A stretch of DNA of 64,000 bases, from positions 930,001 through 994,000 of the forward strand of contig JAALGY010000030.1 of NCBI GenBank assembly GCA_032358165.1. Reading direction: 5' to 3'. Below the pieces are notes generated by a model. The model was not told the DNA's origin, made no database searches, and saw only the letters and a list, made by a program, of their open reading frames with translations. This stretch comes from Diplosphaera chodatii. Lineage: Eukaryota > Chlorophyta > Trebouxiophyceae > Prasiolales > Stichococcaceae. Positions within the stretch are counted from its first letter, which is position 1. Each line of letters starts with the position of its first letter. Below, in pieces: positions 9,569 through 21,774 of this stretch. The translations under genes were made by a program, and so were the position numbers.

Positions 9569-11086
9569 ATGAGACAGAGCGCTGCGCGCGTCCTGCAAGC
9601 CGCTGTCGCAGCAGCAGGAGGGCACAGCCCCACTGCTGCCGCGGCAGCACCAGCTCGTGTTGTGGCATTGCTGGCAATATTGCGAGGCTGCAGCCAAGTG
9701 CGCACGATTGAATGCAAACAGGGCCACACGGATCAGCATCGCCACCATGCTACCGCTGCTGGGTCCACAAGTGCAGGTGCTGACGGCCTGCACTGCTGCT
9801 GATGCACGGTTGCAATGTGGGTGCTGCCTCCCACCAAAAGCTTGGTCTCCGCACACATGCAGCGGAGAATAGTGAGCGGGAGCCGCAGCTCAGGTGGCCA
9901 CTTCCAGTGGATGTTCTTGCTGGCCACCCTGAGCTGGCGCAGGCAGCGCTGGCGGACGCAGCACAGGCGCACGCCCGCAGACAGGCCGCAGCCCAGTTGC
10001 CCTCCGACTTGGTTCCACCAGAGCCTCTCGAGTATCTCGAATCAACTGGTGATGTGCTGAGACGCTTGAGACGGCAAGAGGACTGCACAGTGTTGGTATG
10101 CCTGGGTCCTGTGCTCAGCAGCAGGACCAGCCTTCCACTGGTGGCAGCACAGGAGGCGCTGTGCTGGCACTGACAGGTGCTGCTGCGCGACTGGGCGGCG
10201 TGGTGAAGAGACGGCCCCGCAGCCACAGGCCCCCGCCGCCGGACCCGGCGCCTGCCGGACGGCCGGTGCCGCTCACCACCATGAGCGCTGATCAGGTCGG
10301 CAGCCTGCGCAGATGTGCTGACGCGCATACTGACTCTGCCAGGGGCCCTCGTCATGACCAACTTGCAACTGCAAGATGCGCTGCAGGTTGCAGAGATGAT
10401 GGCTGATGCGCATGCCAGAGACGTCGTCATTGTGGATGTGAGTCAGCGCTGTGACTTTGCAGACTCGATGGTGATTGCAACAGGTGCGCCACGGGCACGC
10501 ACATAAAGCTTTGCATTGGCATGATGCAACTTTGATGTGTTCATGTCACATCGCATGTATCTGTGGGGCATCGCTTTGAGTATGGGTACGCTTGTATCGC
10601 AGGAAACAGCAGCGGTCATGTGCAAGCAGTTGCACAGGCAGTGCGTAGCAAGGTGCGGTGTCGTTGGACTGCGTTGTTGAGAATGCACAGTACATATGGC
10701 CTTTGTACCCTTCGCTGACTGCTGCCTCCACCATGCGATGACCCAGATGAAGGAAGAGCGGCCTGATCATCTGCGGGAAAACACCGGCATTGCGTCCTTG
10801 CCCATTGAGGGCAGGGCATCCAGCAATTGGGCGGTGATAGATGCAGGTGGGCAGACTCTGTCCATGTGTGTGCTCATGTGTAGGGATTTGTTGATCTGAA
10901 TGCCGTCTCCTTCGCAAGGTGCTCGATGGCTCTATTCGATCTGATGCAGGTACCCTGGTCGTACATGTGCTGACAGATGACGCCAGGGAAGAGTACAACT
11001 TGGAAGGCCTCTGGGCAACGCACGCAGATGTTAGGCATGTGGCATCCCGTGCTCCTGTGCAGACCCTGAGCACAATGCGATTGTAG
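9569..11086 (+). CDS. Ribosomal silencing factor RsfS / Iojap family, organelle-targeted
   Basis: RsfS binds ribosomal protein uL14 of bacterial-type ribosomes and blocks subunit joining. Plant Iojap relatives act in chloroplasts or mitochondria. Six exons fit in phase: 9569-9656, 9863-10048, 10313-10483, 10603-10652, 10747-10846 and 10950-11086, giving 243 residues. The N-terminus (MRQSAARVLQAAVAAAG) is rich in Ala and Arg with no acidic residues, as in a transit peptide. The core shows VVIVDVSQRCDFADSMVIAT, then GNSSGHVQAVAQAVRSK, GRASSNWAVIDAG, TLVVHVLTDDAREEYNLEGL and a short tail. The exon 1 donor (C|GTGTTG) is the weakest call. Intron 2 is flanked by a 10-nt direct repeat. Confidence 0.85.
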
Positions 11087-11576
11087 CAGCTGGACCGGGG
11101 GCATGCTAGCCGCGGTGTGAGTGGTACAGCGATTCATTGCTCTACAATGTACAACATGTACAGGGCATCACAGCGCCACAGGGTGAGGTTAGAAACAGCC
11201 TAGTGCCCCGCGGGCATGTCTGCTGGGGGTCTCGATTAACACAATACTCTGGAAAGCTTGTTCGTGGCGACGCAATGCAGGGGTGCATCGTATTGTGCCC
11301 CGGCTTTGAGGCTTCAAGCGGCATAGGCAGCGCGTCATTGGATGCTGCACCCTACCTCGAGCGACAAGGGGCATAGACAGCGTGTCATCGCATGCTGCAC
11401 CCTGATTTGAGCTGCCGACCTGTGCATAACAACCCAGCAAGCAATGGGGCCTCGTGACAGCTGGAAACCCGAACTTAGCAAGCAAATGATTTGTGGAGTT
11501 TGCACATGCCATTGCTCACCTGCTGCTTGCCAAGCGCTGGCCACCAGGTTCATGTGCGAAAGCTGCGACCCGCTTC
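11087..11576. other. Convergent intergenic region with tandem duplication
   Basis: This is the 3' flank of RsfS (+) and METTL18 (-). No supported gene is present. It contains the imperfect 51/50-bp tandem repeat listed separately. Confidence 0.6.
11308..11411. repeat. Imperfect tandem duplication, period about 51 bp
   Basis: Two units start with GAG at 11308 and 11359. They share GGCATAG(G/A)CAGCG and GATGCTGCACCCT-like blocks, with several substitutions. The repeat lies between the convergent RsfS and METTL18 genes. Confidence 0.65.
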
Positions 11577-13024
11577 TCATGCTGCTGGTTCCAGTTGCAC
11601 TGCCAACACCTCGCGTGCAATGCCATCTGCAACAGCTGCTACCTGGCGCACTGTGGCACCTCCAGCCCGCTCAACCACGTTCCTGCATGGAGCACGGTGG
11701 TTGGCATGCTGCGCATCAGAAATGCGCAGGGTGACATGCATGCCAGATATGTACCTGAACGGCAGCGAACCGCCCGCTAGCCCGAAATACATTGTTTTGG
11801 TGGCAATGTAGGCAGTGCCACCTGGCTTCAGACACTGTGATCCCGCAGAAATGCCATCAGGTGCTTTGCTATCAGTGCGACGCATTAGTTGCTCTCTGGG
11901 GAGTGCACAGGTCATCTGACTTGTGTTCACTCGCCTGCTTGATGCACGAGAACAGCGCCGTCATCGATTCTGTGCTATACGTTGTCTCAGCAGAAACGAC
12001 CAAGTCGAACGATTGGCTTAGACCCAGGGACGAGAGGAGCTGCCCAAGCATTCCCCAATCCCCCGCAAAAAAACGCGCTGGTGCCAGTGTGGCCTGCATG
12101 ATCAATGCCAACAAACCAATTGCAGTTGATGTTGGTGCCGTACCACTCTGCGCCTGAAGCGCTGCAGTTTCCACAATCGTCACTATGTCGAAGCTCAACA
12201 TTACCTGATGCAAGCTTGCGTTCATTTGCAGATTTGGTGCTGTGAGCACCGTCAGCGCCTCCGCGTTGTAATCCTACGGCCAGCATTGTGATTACATCCT
12301 TCCTTCGCACTTCCACCAACATCTGGACGAGCAAGCACACGGATCCTACCTGGTCTGTAGAGTTAGTAGTGCGCATACGTTACCTGAAAACACACTTCTG
12401 CTCCCGCAAGGGCGCATATGATACCGGGCAGCCCATGCCCGCAGCCTAGCTCCATGACACGCATCCCACGCATGCCCTCAGTTCGTCTTGCTTGCCCAGG
12501 GATTGGGCTCCAGAAGAGGTCTGCGAGATAGTTAGCCAGGTCCACAGCGCATTCCCATAGTTTGAGTCCGCCTGCAGCACACAGTAGCATCAGCGTCCAA
12601 CACAGCGGCACCTGAGGCAGCTGCCTGCATGTGGCGAGTTTGCCACAAATGCGTTGGCTGGTGGCACACCTTCATACTGCCCTGGTAGAAGATCGCTAGC
12701 GGCCAGATCAGGGTGGTCAAAGGTCTTGGTTGCTGAGTGGGAGTTGAGACTCTGCACATCAGAGCCCGTGTCAGTGCCGGGTTCAAAACTGATGCAACAG
12801 CTAAGAAGCCTCGCATACGACCACTCGGCACGTACCCTCAGCCGTATGCACACGTCAGATGTGAGCGCAACGTCCTGAAGCGGTCCAAATGGTTCCGCCA
12901 CTGCTGCTGGCATTGCCACCTCAGTGGCTGGCGCAGCAGCGGAGGCTTGACACTCAGTTGCTTCGGCCTGCGTGCCAGCTGCATCCTTGCCGCCGACGTC
13001 GAAGCTGAATTTAAAGCCGCTCAT
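11577..13024 (-). CDS. Protein-histidine N-methyltransferase, METTL18/HPM1-like
   Basis: This SAM-dependent family methylates a histidine of ribosomal protein uL3. Five exons (13024-12670, 12571-12384, 12273-12205, 12093-11935, 11834-11577) give 342 residues. Family motifs fall in order: DLLPGQYEGGLKLWEC just before the fold, VMELGCGHGLPGI (SAM motif I), FQDYNAEAL (the HPM1-type acidic loop), FDLVVSAETTYS (motif IV) and IATKTMYFGLAGG. The first 115 residues are less conserved and Ala-rich. Intron 4 must use a GC donor (CAG|GCGAGT at 11934), because only that choice keeps IKQ joined in frame to CLKPGG. The gene converges with RsfS. Confidence 0.88.
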
Positions 13025-13376
13025 CAACGGATCGGGAAACGCACGGAGCGCGAGGAGCGAAAGTGTCAGAAGTGTAGACACAAATTTCCTGGAAGGTGGA
13101 ACATGTGAAGGGGGCGGCAGAGCACGCCATAGCAAACATTGACTAGCTGTGCGTCTCGTTTACCGGCGTTTTCCAGGTCGATGACCGCAAATGTTCTGTC
13201 AATGATCACGAAGCAGATAGTAGCTGCTGCATCCGCCATCCGGCTATAAATGCAAAGCAAACGTACAGGGATGCATGCTGTGCGCCACATCTAGCTTTGC
13301 AGCAGGAGCTAGCACAAATGCCGTCGCATAGCTCCAAAAGCTGATGTATATATATATACTCGACTCCATATGCTAG
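13025..13376. other. Spacer between METTL18 start and CHUP1-like stop, with (TA)n
   Basis: Both flanking genes are on the minus strand, so the region carries the METTL18 promoter and the CHUP1-like 3' end. A short TA run lies at 13347-13358. No gene is seen. Confidence 0.5.
13347..13358. repeat. (TA)6 microsatellite
   Basis: A run of TA dinucleotides lies just past the stop codon of the CHUP1-like gene, in its probable 3' UTR. Confidence 0.8.
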
Positions 13377-16300
13377 CTACGGCTTGATAGTTGCCTGAAA
13401 GTTCTGCACACGTTTCAGCAGCACGCTGACGTCGCGATCCAGGCCGCCAGTGAGCTGCTGCACCTGCAACATCCCATGCCCTTGTATCACAATGATGCTG
13501 CCAGGAACAACAGCAAGGACAGCCATGGCAGTTTAGCAGCTTACACAGCGTTCAATGGAGCCAGGTTCAATGGAAGGGCTCTTGACGGCAGAGATATAGT
13601 CATACAAGCTCGATGGCCTGTACCTACCTGCACACCCAGGCGCAGGGCACTACGCGTCAGGGTAAGGCTGGTCGTCCGCGCTGATTGGCCGTTGCCCGAA
13701 TTGCCAACCTCCCGCAGCACACGCTCCAGGTACAGCTTGGCAGGCTGCATGGCGGCGCGGCGGACGCCCTGCGGACACAAAGTGAAAAGTCTCAAGAAGC
13801 TGATAAGCCGCTGCTCCTGACCAGTGTCCCCTTCCGAACTGATCAACACGGCAGCTCACATGGCATACACTACATCAGGAGATAACCCACCTGCATCAGA
13901 TCAGGCGACCAGGGCACGCCAGCTGTAGTGAAGCGCTGCTGCGTCTCTGCGCTGCTGAGCGACATCTTGTTGGTCGTCTGCTTGACGACATTGAGGTACG
14001 TCTCTGCAGCGCAATACACGCCAACAGTGGTGTGGATTGTCAATCTGTTGCTTGCACGGTCTACTACAACACGATGGCCACAGCACAGCTGCATGTTCGC
14101 AGGGCATCGCAGGTGCATACCAATGCGCGTGCCCTCGTCCAGGCAGCTGAAGTCCGGCAGCATGCGCCACTGCTTCAGCGCTGTTGACAGATGCTGCAGC
14201 TCGTTCCAGTCAGCCACCACCTGTTTAGCAAGGACAGCCGACATGCTGGCCGAAGTGGGCGGTGCTGCTGTTGTCCCGATGCACAACATTCACCTCACTG
14301 CCTGCTGTCCACCGTGTCAACAGTCTGATCACACCTCCTGGAGGGCTGCGACCTTGCGCGAGGGCCATGCACGAATGCCGACTGCAGCAGGTGACGGCTT
14401 GCCCCTCGTTGCTGCTTGTATCCGCTGCAACATCGTTGCTGCATCCTGCAGATCCGTCGCCACTTCTCAGAGGCAGCCTTCCGTTGTGTGTGTGCACATG
14501 TGCGACCGCATGCCTAATGAGGCAAGCAGCTAGCACCGGCACAGGCAGTGCCGCAATGACAGCTGCTGGCAGCGGCGCGGGTGACCACCTGCAGGTCGAG
14601 CGCCTCAAAGTCCCGGATGTCGAGCGCCAGGTTCTTGTACTCGAGGGCCAGCGCCTGCAGCTGCTCCTCAGACAGCGCGGCGGCTGGCACTGTGGTGCCG
14701 CTGCCGTCGGAGGCATCACGGGAGCTGCTGCGCCGGCTGCCTCGAGGTGCGCCGTCCAGTGAGCCGCTGCCGTTCGCATGCAGTGCGCTCGCCCCACGGA
14801 ACCCGCCGCTGGTGGGGCTGCCTGATGGGATGGACACTGTCCGCAGGCCCGCATTGCCAGGCATCGTAGGGATGCTGCTGCGGCGGGTGACCCGCCCCTC
14901 AGGGGACCGCCCTGCAGAGCAACGGCACAGCTGCGTCAGCAGGCGCAAGCTTGTGCCAGGCAACAGGGGCTCGGCGGTTCGACATGCTTGCAATGCAACC
15001 TTCCGCCATCACACACCTGCGGAAGAAGCGCTGACGCTGCCGCTACCGGCATCTGAGCCGCTGACGCTGGCGCCGTCGGACGACGCGCGGCGGCCCGGCG
15101 GCGTGCCCCCGCCGCTGCTGCCGCCAGCACGGGACCGCTCCCTGTCGCGCTCGCGACGCCGCTGCTCCCGCACCCGAGAGCGCTCCGCCTCTGGTAACCG
15201 TGCCAGGTCATCCGACGAGCCCGCTCGCTCAGCGCCTCGCGGCCGCTGATCCTGCAGGCGAGGCCTCATGGTGGCAGGACCTCCAGCAGGGTTCCCGCCG
15301 ACTTACAGCTGTGCTGGCAAGGCCCTGCTCTGCAAGCTCAAGCATGGCCATGCTTGTGCCAGCGGGTTGTGCCGGGTGCCTCTGCGCACCAGGGCGTCTG
15401 CCTGCCGCCGGTCGCTGGCGCGGTGGTCGCCCAGCAGGTACTGCAGCTCCATCAGCGCAAACTGCTTCTCGATGCGCGTCATGCGCTTGACGTCCACCGG
15501 ATCCTGAAACAGCACAGTGACACCAGCTCGTGTTTCTGTTGTCCCTCAGGTGACCGAGGCTGGTCAGCCACCATTGTCGGCAGACAGCAACAGTCACAGA
15601 GTCTCTCACCCGCAGCTGCCGCCTGATGCTGTCTGCCTTCATCAACGCCGACAGCTGCTCCTGCGAGCCGCGCGAGCGCATCCCGGCTGGCGGCCGTGCT
15701 GACGGCGGCGAGGTGCGCTGGACACTGCCCTGCGGCGAGGTGCGCGGCGACACCTGCGCCGTCTGCTTCAGAGCCGAGCGGGGCGACACCCTTGCCACCT
15801 GCAAGAGGCCCAGGAGCAGATGTGGTGTGCGGGTGCCGCGCATCACGCTCGTCCCCCCACTGGACCGAGTGCACAGTGCCAGCATGCGAACTGAGGTGCC
15901 CGGTAAGCCATGTGGCGGAGCCAGCGCAGCAGTCACCTCTGCTTCGGGCAGTCTGTCGCCAGGTGCTTCGCCCTCCTCAACAGCGAAGCGCACTCGTGCC
16001 TTGGCATCCCGTGGCTGCACCAGGGGTGGCTCAGGCACAGGTATCACCTCCATGCTACTGCCGCCGCTCTGGCTGCGCAGCTTCCGACGCGCTGCCAGCG
16101 CCTGCATGGCAGGCGTCACAAGGTTCAGCGTCGGTCAACACACAGACGCGTGCACTCCATATTCCGACAGGTCATGCTGGTACATGGCAGCAGGAGCAGA
16201 TTTCGCATACAGACAGTCGTATCGATATGGGGATGAAGCAAACGAAACAGTACCTGGCGCTGAGCCTCGAGTGCGGCTTGCCGCTCCTCCCGTCTGCGGC

Positions 16301-19300
16301 GCTCAGCCGCCCGGTCATATGAGCCATTGGATGCCGGGGAGTGCGCTGTTGGGAGGCCGGCCACTCCAGCCCCTGCCACGACCACAGGGACAGCCACCGG
16401 CGCAGTGGGCACATGTGCGTCTGGCTGCGGCATGGCCTGCTCGCCAGCTGCTGCTGTGCTGGCGGCGCTGGGTACGGCCTGCTGAGGCTCGTCCTCGCTG
16501 AGGTGTTGAGCAGGCTGCTCTGCAGTGGCATCACTTGCCGCAGCCTCTGGCACCTCAGAAGGAGCGTACTCCGCGCTGCCGACCGCTGCCATGCTACCAG
16601 CGCTGGCTGCGTCCTGCTCAGCCCCTTCCCTGCTGAGCTGCTGCGCCGCCTGATCTGCAGTGGCATCATCTGCATCAGCGTCTTCCGAGATGGCTGGCGG
16701 CGCGCGGGGAGATGTGCCAACTGCTGCCGCAGCGATGGCCGCTGGGGCTGGAAAGCTGAAGCTTCCGGAGCCGCCCTCCTGGCGCTGAAGGAGTGGCACC
16801 TGCTGTGACGGCAACACAGATGTGCCGTGTTCTGATGCTGCGGTGCCACTGTCGGCAGACTGCTGATGGGCTGCAGCGCGCTGGTCCACTTGCGCCTCAT
16901 CAGGCGCCAAGCTGACAGCAGGTGCAGCTGCAGCATCCTCGGCATCCGCTGGCAGCGGATGGCTTGCAGCTGCATCTGCATCAGCTGTTGCGGCTTGCTC
17001 TGCAGCCTGCGTGCTGGGAACCTCGGGCATTGGTGCCGCCCCAGGCGCCTCTGATGCAAGCTCTGCCAAAGCCGCTGCATCCTCTGCAGCTGTTGACAGC
17101 TTTGTGGCCTCTGCCGGAGTTGCATCAGCATGTGCTGCTACTGCCTCATGTGCTGTTGACTGCTCCTCAGCCAGTGCATGACCAGCTGCCACATTCAGCA
17201 CGCCTGGCTGCTGGTGACCCTGCTGAAGCTCCGCCTGGTCATTTGATGGCACCGCGATGGCTGCAGCTGCGCCAGGCTGCTGCTGCGCAACATCTCCAGA
17301 AGCCAGAAACCTGGCCTCCGCCTCGCGCAATACCTGGGCCAGGTCCCTGCCACTGCTGGCGTCCGCAGGCGGTGGCGCAGCCTCTGCGCCTGTGGCTGCG
17401 GCGCTTGCCGCGGTCTGGCTGGCAGGTGGCCTGTGTGACAGCGCAGCCAGCCTCGCTTCCAGCTCAGCATCCACTGCATCTGACGCAGGCACGTCCTCTG
17501 GATGGACTTTGGGGTCTGGGCGGTCGACCGTGTCAGCAGCAGAGAGAGCATCAGACGCTGCCTGCGGCTGCATCGCTGCATCGCTGCTGTCCTGTTCCAG
17601 GCCAGCTGCTGCAGCCTGACCAGCTGATGCAGACTCCATGGTGTCCGCTGCTGCCGGCGACACGTCGGTGTACGTCGGCAGCACATCCGCTCCTGCTGTC
17701 ACTGGTGCACCATACACCGGAGTCCAGAACTGGTCATATGATGAGTCGCTGGCCATGCCAGAAGGGCGGCCAGGGCCGACGGCCACAGGCTCTGCAGCTG
17801 CATCTGCGCCGGCCCACTCGTCCTGCTCGCTTGCACTCATCGGGCTCTGGCTCTCTGACATTGGCGGCACTGGCGAGCTCTCTGGCTGCGACGACTGATT
17901 GCTTGGAGGTGCTGCATGCCTGCCCTGGAAGCTGAATGGCCCAGCAACATGTGGCACCTGGCAGCACAGACGTAAGCGCGTAAGGAAACGGATCGGCACA
18001 CATACCTGCATGCTCGAAGGCAGAAACATGACAGGCCATCTCAACACTGCAAGGGATGTCACGCACCATGTAGTCAGTCTCTGGCAGATCATCCAGCTCC
18101 GCATCTGCTTCTTCGAAGTCATCAGCACGGTAGCCTGTCACCCAGCTGGCCCGCTGCAAGCCACCAGCCGAGGGCAGCTGCCACTCCTCCTCCTCCTCCT
18201 GCCCGTCGTCGCCTGGCAGGTCCTGCAGCGCCTCTGGCACCGCCTGCTGCGCCTGGTCCTCGTCTGCCTGCTGCTCCTGTGCATTGCAGCTAAAGCGTCT
18301 GCAGGGCTGAGTGAGGATTTTAGTGCCATGCCCTTGATGTAGGGTGTGTTGCTCAGGCCGCAGCAAGCGCCTGCCTGCAGGTGAACCGTGCATCATAAGA
18401 GGCAAGGGGCTGAGGGTGCAGACCTTGGCGGTGCGGCTACTGCAGGCGATCTTCAGCGCAGCAGCAAAGTCGATGTTTGCGCTGGACTGGCACACGGCGC
18501 GGATATGGCTGGCTGCATCCTCAGCAGCACCGCCAGCTGGGGCAGCTGCAGTCGCCGCATCGCCTGGCAGCTGGGGGTCCACATCGAGCCTTTGCAGCCG
18601 CCGCAGCAGCTCTGAGAAGGTAGCATCCTGCATGTTTCACGGTCACATGGGTCTGAAACCTCGTATCAAACATCATCAGCATGCCTGGCCTCTGCGGACC
18701 GTCCGATTTCACAACACTGCGACACATGGCATGTACCTGCAGCTGCACGACGTCTTGGGGGTGCGGCCGCCGTGCGTACACAAAAGCCTGCAGGTCCTGC
18801 AGCTGCTTCATGCAGCTCTGCAGCAAGTCCTCCTGCCGCTTGCCCTGCCATGTTGAATACGGCCCCATCAGTAAAGCTACAGCATCAATCTGCCCGCAGT
18901 TCCCTGTGTCAGGATCGTCTGCGGCAACGCGCAGGAAAAGTGCGCCAGGGGCCAGGCTGTGTTCTGGAGCCCACCAGGCGGAGGCGGCCCTCCAGGTCGG
19001 CCTGCTGCTGCGAGTACAGCGAGAAGGCCTCCCAGCCGGCGGGGTCGTCAATGCGGTGCCGCACGCTATGCATGTCGGCCTGCAGCTCGACGCCCCGCGC
19101 CTCAAGCCGCCGCTGCGACGACAGCACCGTCCTTGAGGTTAGTGCTGGACGCCGTGAAGCAGGCCTGGCTGCCAGATAGGTGCTGGATGCTCCAGTGGAC
19201 TCTGGCTACTAAGCGCACCATGGTGCGCTGTTTGTCGGCCAGCGTCTTCTCCAGATCCTGGCGCAGCATCTGCGTGTCCAGCAGCAGCTCCCGGTAGCCC

Positions 19301-20880
19301 GACTCGTTGATGGCCTGTGGAGGCACCAACTGGGTCTGCAGCGGTCACTGCACAGCGACTCCCCAGCAGAAGCCAGCAACCCGAGCCTGGCTTTTGCTGC
19401 CAAAACGCAGCAGCTGCTAGCACAAGTTAGTACTGACCTCCTCGCCGCCGGCCGCCTCGGTTTCAGGGCTGCTTGCCGGCGACAGACCATTGTCTGCCGG
19501 CCAGCGCAGCGGCGGTCCTGTCGTAAGTGCTCTGACTGCCTCATCGTCATGGCTCTCCGAGGGGCTGACGCCCACTGGGGTGCTGCCAGCAGGGCTCGCA
19601 GTCATGGGGCTGTACTCCCCTTGCCGTGCCCACTGGCCTCCGCTGGGCTGCTGCTGCACAGGAGAGTCGGGCTCGTCCTGCCTGTGCACATCAGTGCTTG
19701 GCTGGCTAGCCTGCTGCACGGCGCCGGGGTGCGCAAGCGGCGAATGCCGGCTGAGTGCTCCAGGCTGCCCAGGCGGGTGCGCACCCGGCGGCTGCCACTG
19801 GTCATCAGGCTGACCACTGGCAGAGCCTGCAGTGGATATCCCCAGACTGAGCAGACTGAGCAACAAGTGCCGATGTCCTGGCAGATTCGTAGCTCATACA
19901 CGTGTTGCTGCATGCAGCATGTGCTGTGATCACCTGCAAAGGTGGAGGTACTGTCATCTGATGCCACACTAGGCGCTGTGCTGCTTTTCGATGATCGTCT
20001 TCGCAGGCTCTTGGACAGGCTTCGGAGCAGCCCCTTCTTCTTGCCTGTGTGCAGATGCATGACAACTGCATGCTTGCAGACCTGCACCAAAGCTGCTTGA
20101 TACTGTCAAATGCACACTTGATGAGCGCAAACAGCCCACCTGCATTTGGCGCTGCAGGCAGGGCCAATGAAGCGGAGGCAGGAGATGCTGTTTCCTGTGG
20201 CACCACTTGACTTGGCCTCTGGTGTGCAACGGCTTGCGAGGCAGCTGGACCTGCTCTGGTAGGCTGTTGCGCAGCCTGCTGGGGACCTGCAGCCATGAGG
20301 GTTGTCATGTCTACCCTGCAAATGCAGCCCACACATAACGAATTCCGCACTGAGCCATGCAGTCGGTTCACCTTGCTGTCCTGTGGAACGTGGCCCGTTC
20401 ACTTGCTGAGCCAGCGAGAGCGCAAACAGGTAGTCTGCATCTACCGTGGACCCTCTGGCTGCGTTCTCCTTCCTGCCCCAGATCAGCATGGAGCGCACAT
20501 ATCAGATGCGCGCTTGTCGATACGCTTGACACGTTGGCTGGTGTCTTTTTCGAGCTGTCTCACCTGAGGCGTAGCGCCTCATTCTCTGACTGTTCCAAAG
20601 CCAGCGCAAGCTGCTGGTGCTCCCATGCACGCTCATCTGAAGCTGCAGCACGCAACCCACGGGCGTCGATCAGGTTTTCCACGGCGACGACACGCTTGCT
20701 GATGCTGAAACGCCTTGCGGTGTGGTGAAAGGCCAGGGACTTACTCGTCCAGCCAGAGCGCGGGCGCTGCTGCGAGGGGACTGTCTGTGCGTTTGTGGCT
20801 GCTGCGGTGCTGCTGCCGCGTGCGGGTAAGGCTTCCGCCTCTACAGCCCTTCCAGTGGGCGAGTAGTCCGGCTCCCACAT
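13377..20880 (-). CDS. Large CHUP1-like protein with long disordered Ala-rich region
   Basis: CHUP1 tethers chloroplasts and nucleates actin in land plants. The C-terminal part here reads RFTTAGVPWSPDLMQ, then QPAKLYLERVLREV, then RSALRLGVQVQQLTGGLDRD. This parallels the CHUP1 C-terminal domain (RYKEFGIPVDWL, LAKKYMKRVAYEL, FAFRVHQFAGGFD). The likeness is from memory and moderate. The start ATG is at 20880-20878 and the stop TAG at 13379-13377. About 20 exons link in phase, including an 18-nt exon (VAALQE) near 14350. Helical segments (LLLDTQMLRQDLEKTLADKQ; RRLEARGVELQADMHSVRHR) precede one exon of about 1.7 kb (roughly 17960-16240) encoding Ala/Gln/Asp-rich, probably disordered sequence. The N-terminal third is Ser/Pro-rich. 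No hydrophobic anchor is visible, unlike plant CHUP1. If not CHUP1, it is an unnamed coiled-coil protein. Confidence 0.55.
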
Positions 20881-21504
20881 CAGGCGTCGGACTGTGCCAC
20901 CGAGCTTGCTGGCAAGTCAGATCTATGCTGCCAACGCCCGATGCTCTTCACGTCGCAACATGCGGAGTTGCCGGTAGAGCGGCAGAGGCAGTTCGAACAC
21001 GGCACATGCCTTTGTAGATGACAGCTACCGTTGCCATGCGCTCGATGCATCAGGGCTCCTGATGTGCCAGCTTTCATGCACCACCGCAATTCAAACGCAT
21101 GAAGACGCGGGCCGCCGCTGCGACCAGAGGTGAGGAAGATCCTCTCGTCACGCATGAGCAGTCGAACATCCGCTCAACATCCAAGAAACAATGCACGTCA
21201 GTCACACAGATTGTCGTGCACAATGTGAACAGGGGAACTAAAGACTTGACGAGAACAGCCCGTGTGATGTGTTCTACCATGACACCGCGCAATCAAAGCA
21301 TGCAAGAGCGACATTAGCACTAGTGTGCAATTGTTCGTGCACGTACAACCCGCTCGCGAGGTCCCCGCCATATGTTGGTCATTGCACTGCATGCAATGTC
21401 ATGACGCAGGGCTCATCACCCTGCGCTGAGCACAAGCGAATGAGTGGCTTGAGCAATGCTTTGTTGATGTACAAACAGTACTTGGCTATGCAAGCTGTGC
21501 TGTG
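20881..21504. promoter_or_regulatory. Divergent intergenic region, CHUP1-like / small membrane ORF
   Basis: These 624 bases separate two diverging starts. No supported ORF or known motif is seen. They presumably hold both promoters. Confidence 0.4.
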
Positions 21505-21774
21505 ATGTGGGGCATCCTTGCCGCGGTCCTAGGGGGCGCAGTGGTTCTGGCCGCCCTCGAGTCGGCAACCGACCTGTTGCGGGCCCCGGGCAAAGCCGAG
21601 GCTCCAAGGCGGACGGAGCTGCTGGAGAAGCAGAAGCCGGATGGCGAGCAGAAGGCTTCTGCGGCTGCTGGAAGCGGCTCAGCAAAGCCAGCTCAGCAGC
21701 AACGGAGGGGTTTCGCAACTGTCGTCAGAGGCTTTGCCGCTGGTGCTGTGAGGTCTGCACCGAGAGCAGTCTGA
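21505..21774 (+). CDS. Small hypothetical membrane protein, 89 residues
   Basis: This is a single-exon ORF with ATG at 21505 and TGA at 21772-21774. The first 20 residues (MWGILAAVLGGAVVLAALES) form one strong hydrophobic helix, likely a membrane anchor or signal. The rest is Lys/Glu/Gln-rich and then basic (QQQRRGFATVVRGFAAG). I recognise no family. It stands alone between two diverging or tandem genes. It could instead be the first exon of something spliced, but no downstream exon before the reticulon is convincing. Confidence 0.4.
   Translation: MWGILAAVLGGAVVLAALESATDLLRAPGKAEAPRRTELLEKQKPDGEQKASAAAGSGSAKPAQQQRRGFATVVRGFAAGAVRSAPRAV

Noticed and set aside
10919..10949. Continuation of an RsfS exon through VLDGSIRSDAG before the last exon
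   Set aside because: It looked coding, but phase and the family alignment (VIDAG joined to TLVVHVL) show that these bases are the end of the intron.
16125..17935. Long plus-strand ORFs (for example 337 codons from 16922) opposite the CHUP1-like gene
   Set aside because: They are shadows of the Ala/Gln/Asp-rich minus-strand exon. GC-rich repeats of GCN/CAG codons leave several frames open, and these lack domains.
13377..20880. Assignment of the large gene as SCD2-like
   Set aside because: The remembered SCD2 C-terminus does not match. The CHUP1 C-terminal pattern fits better.
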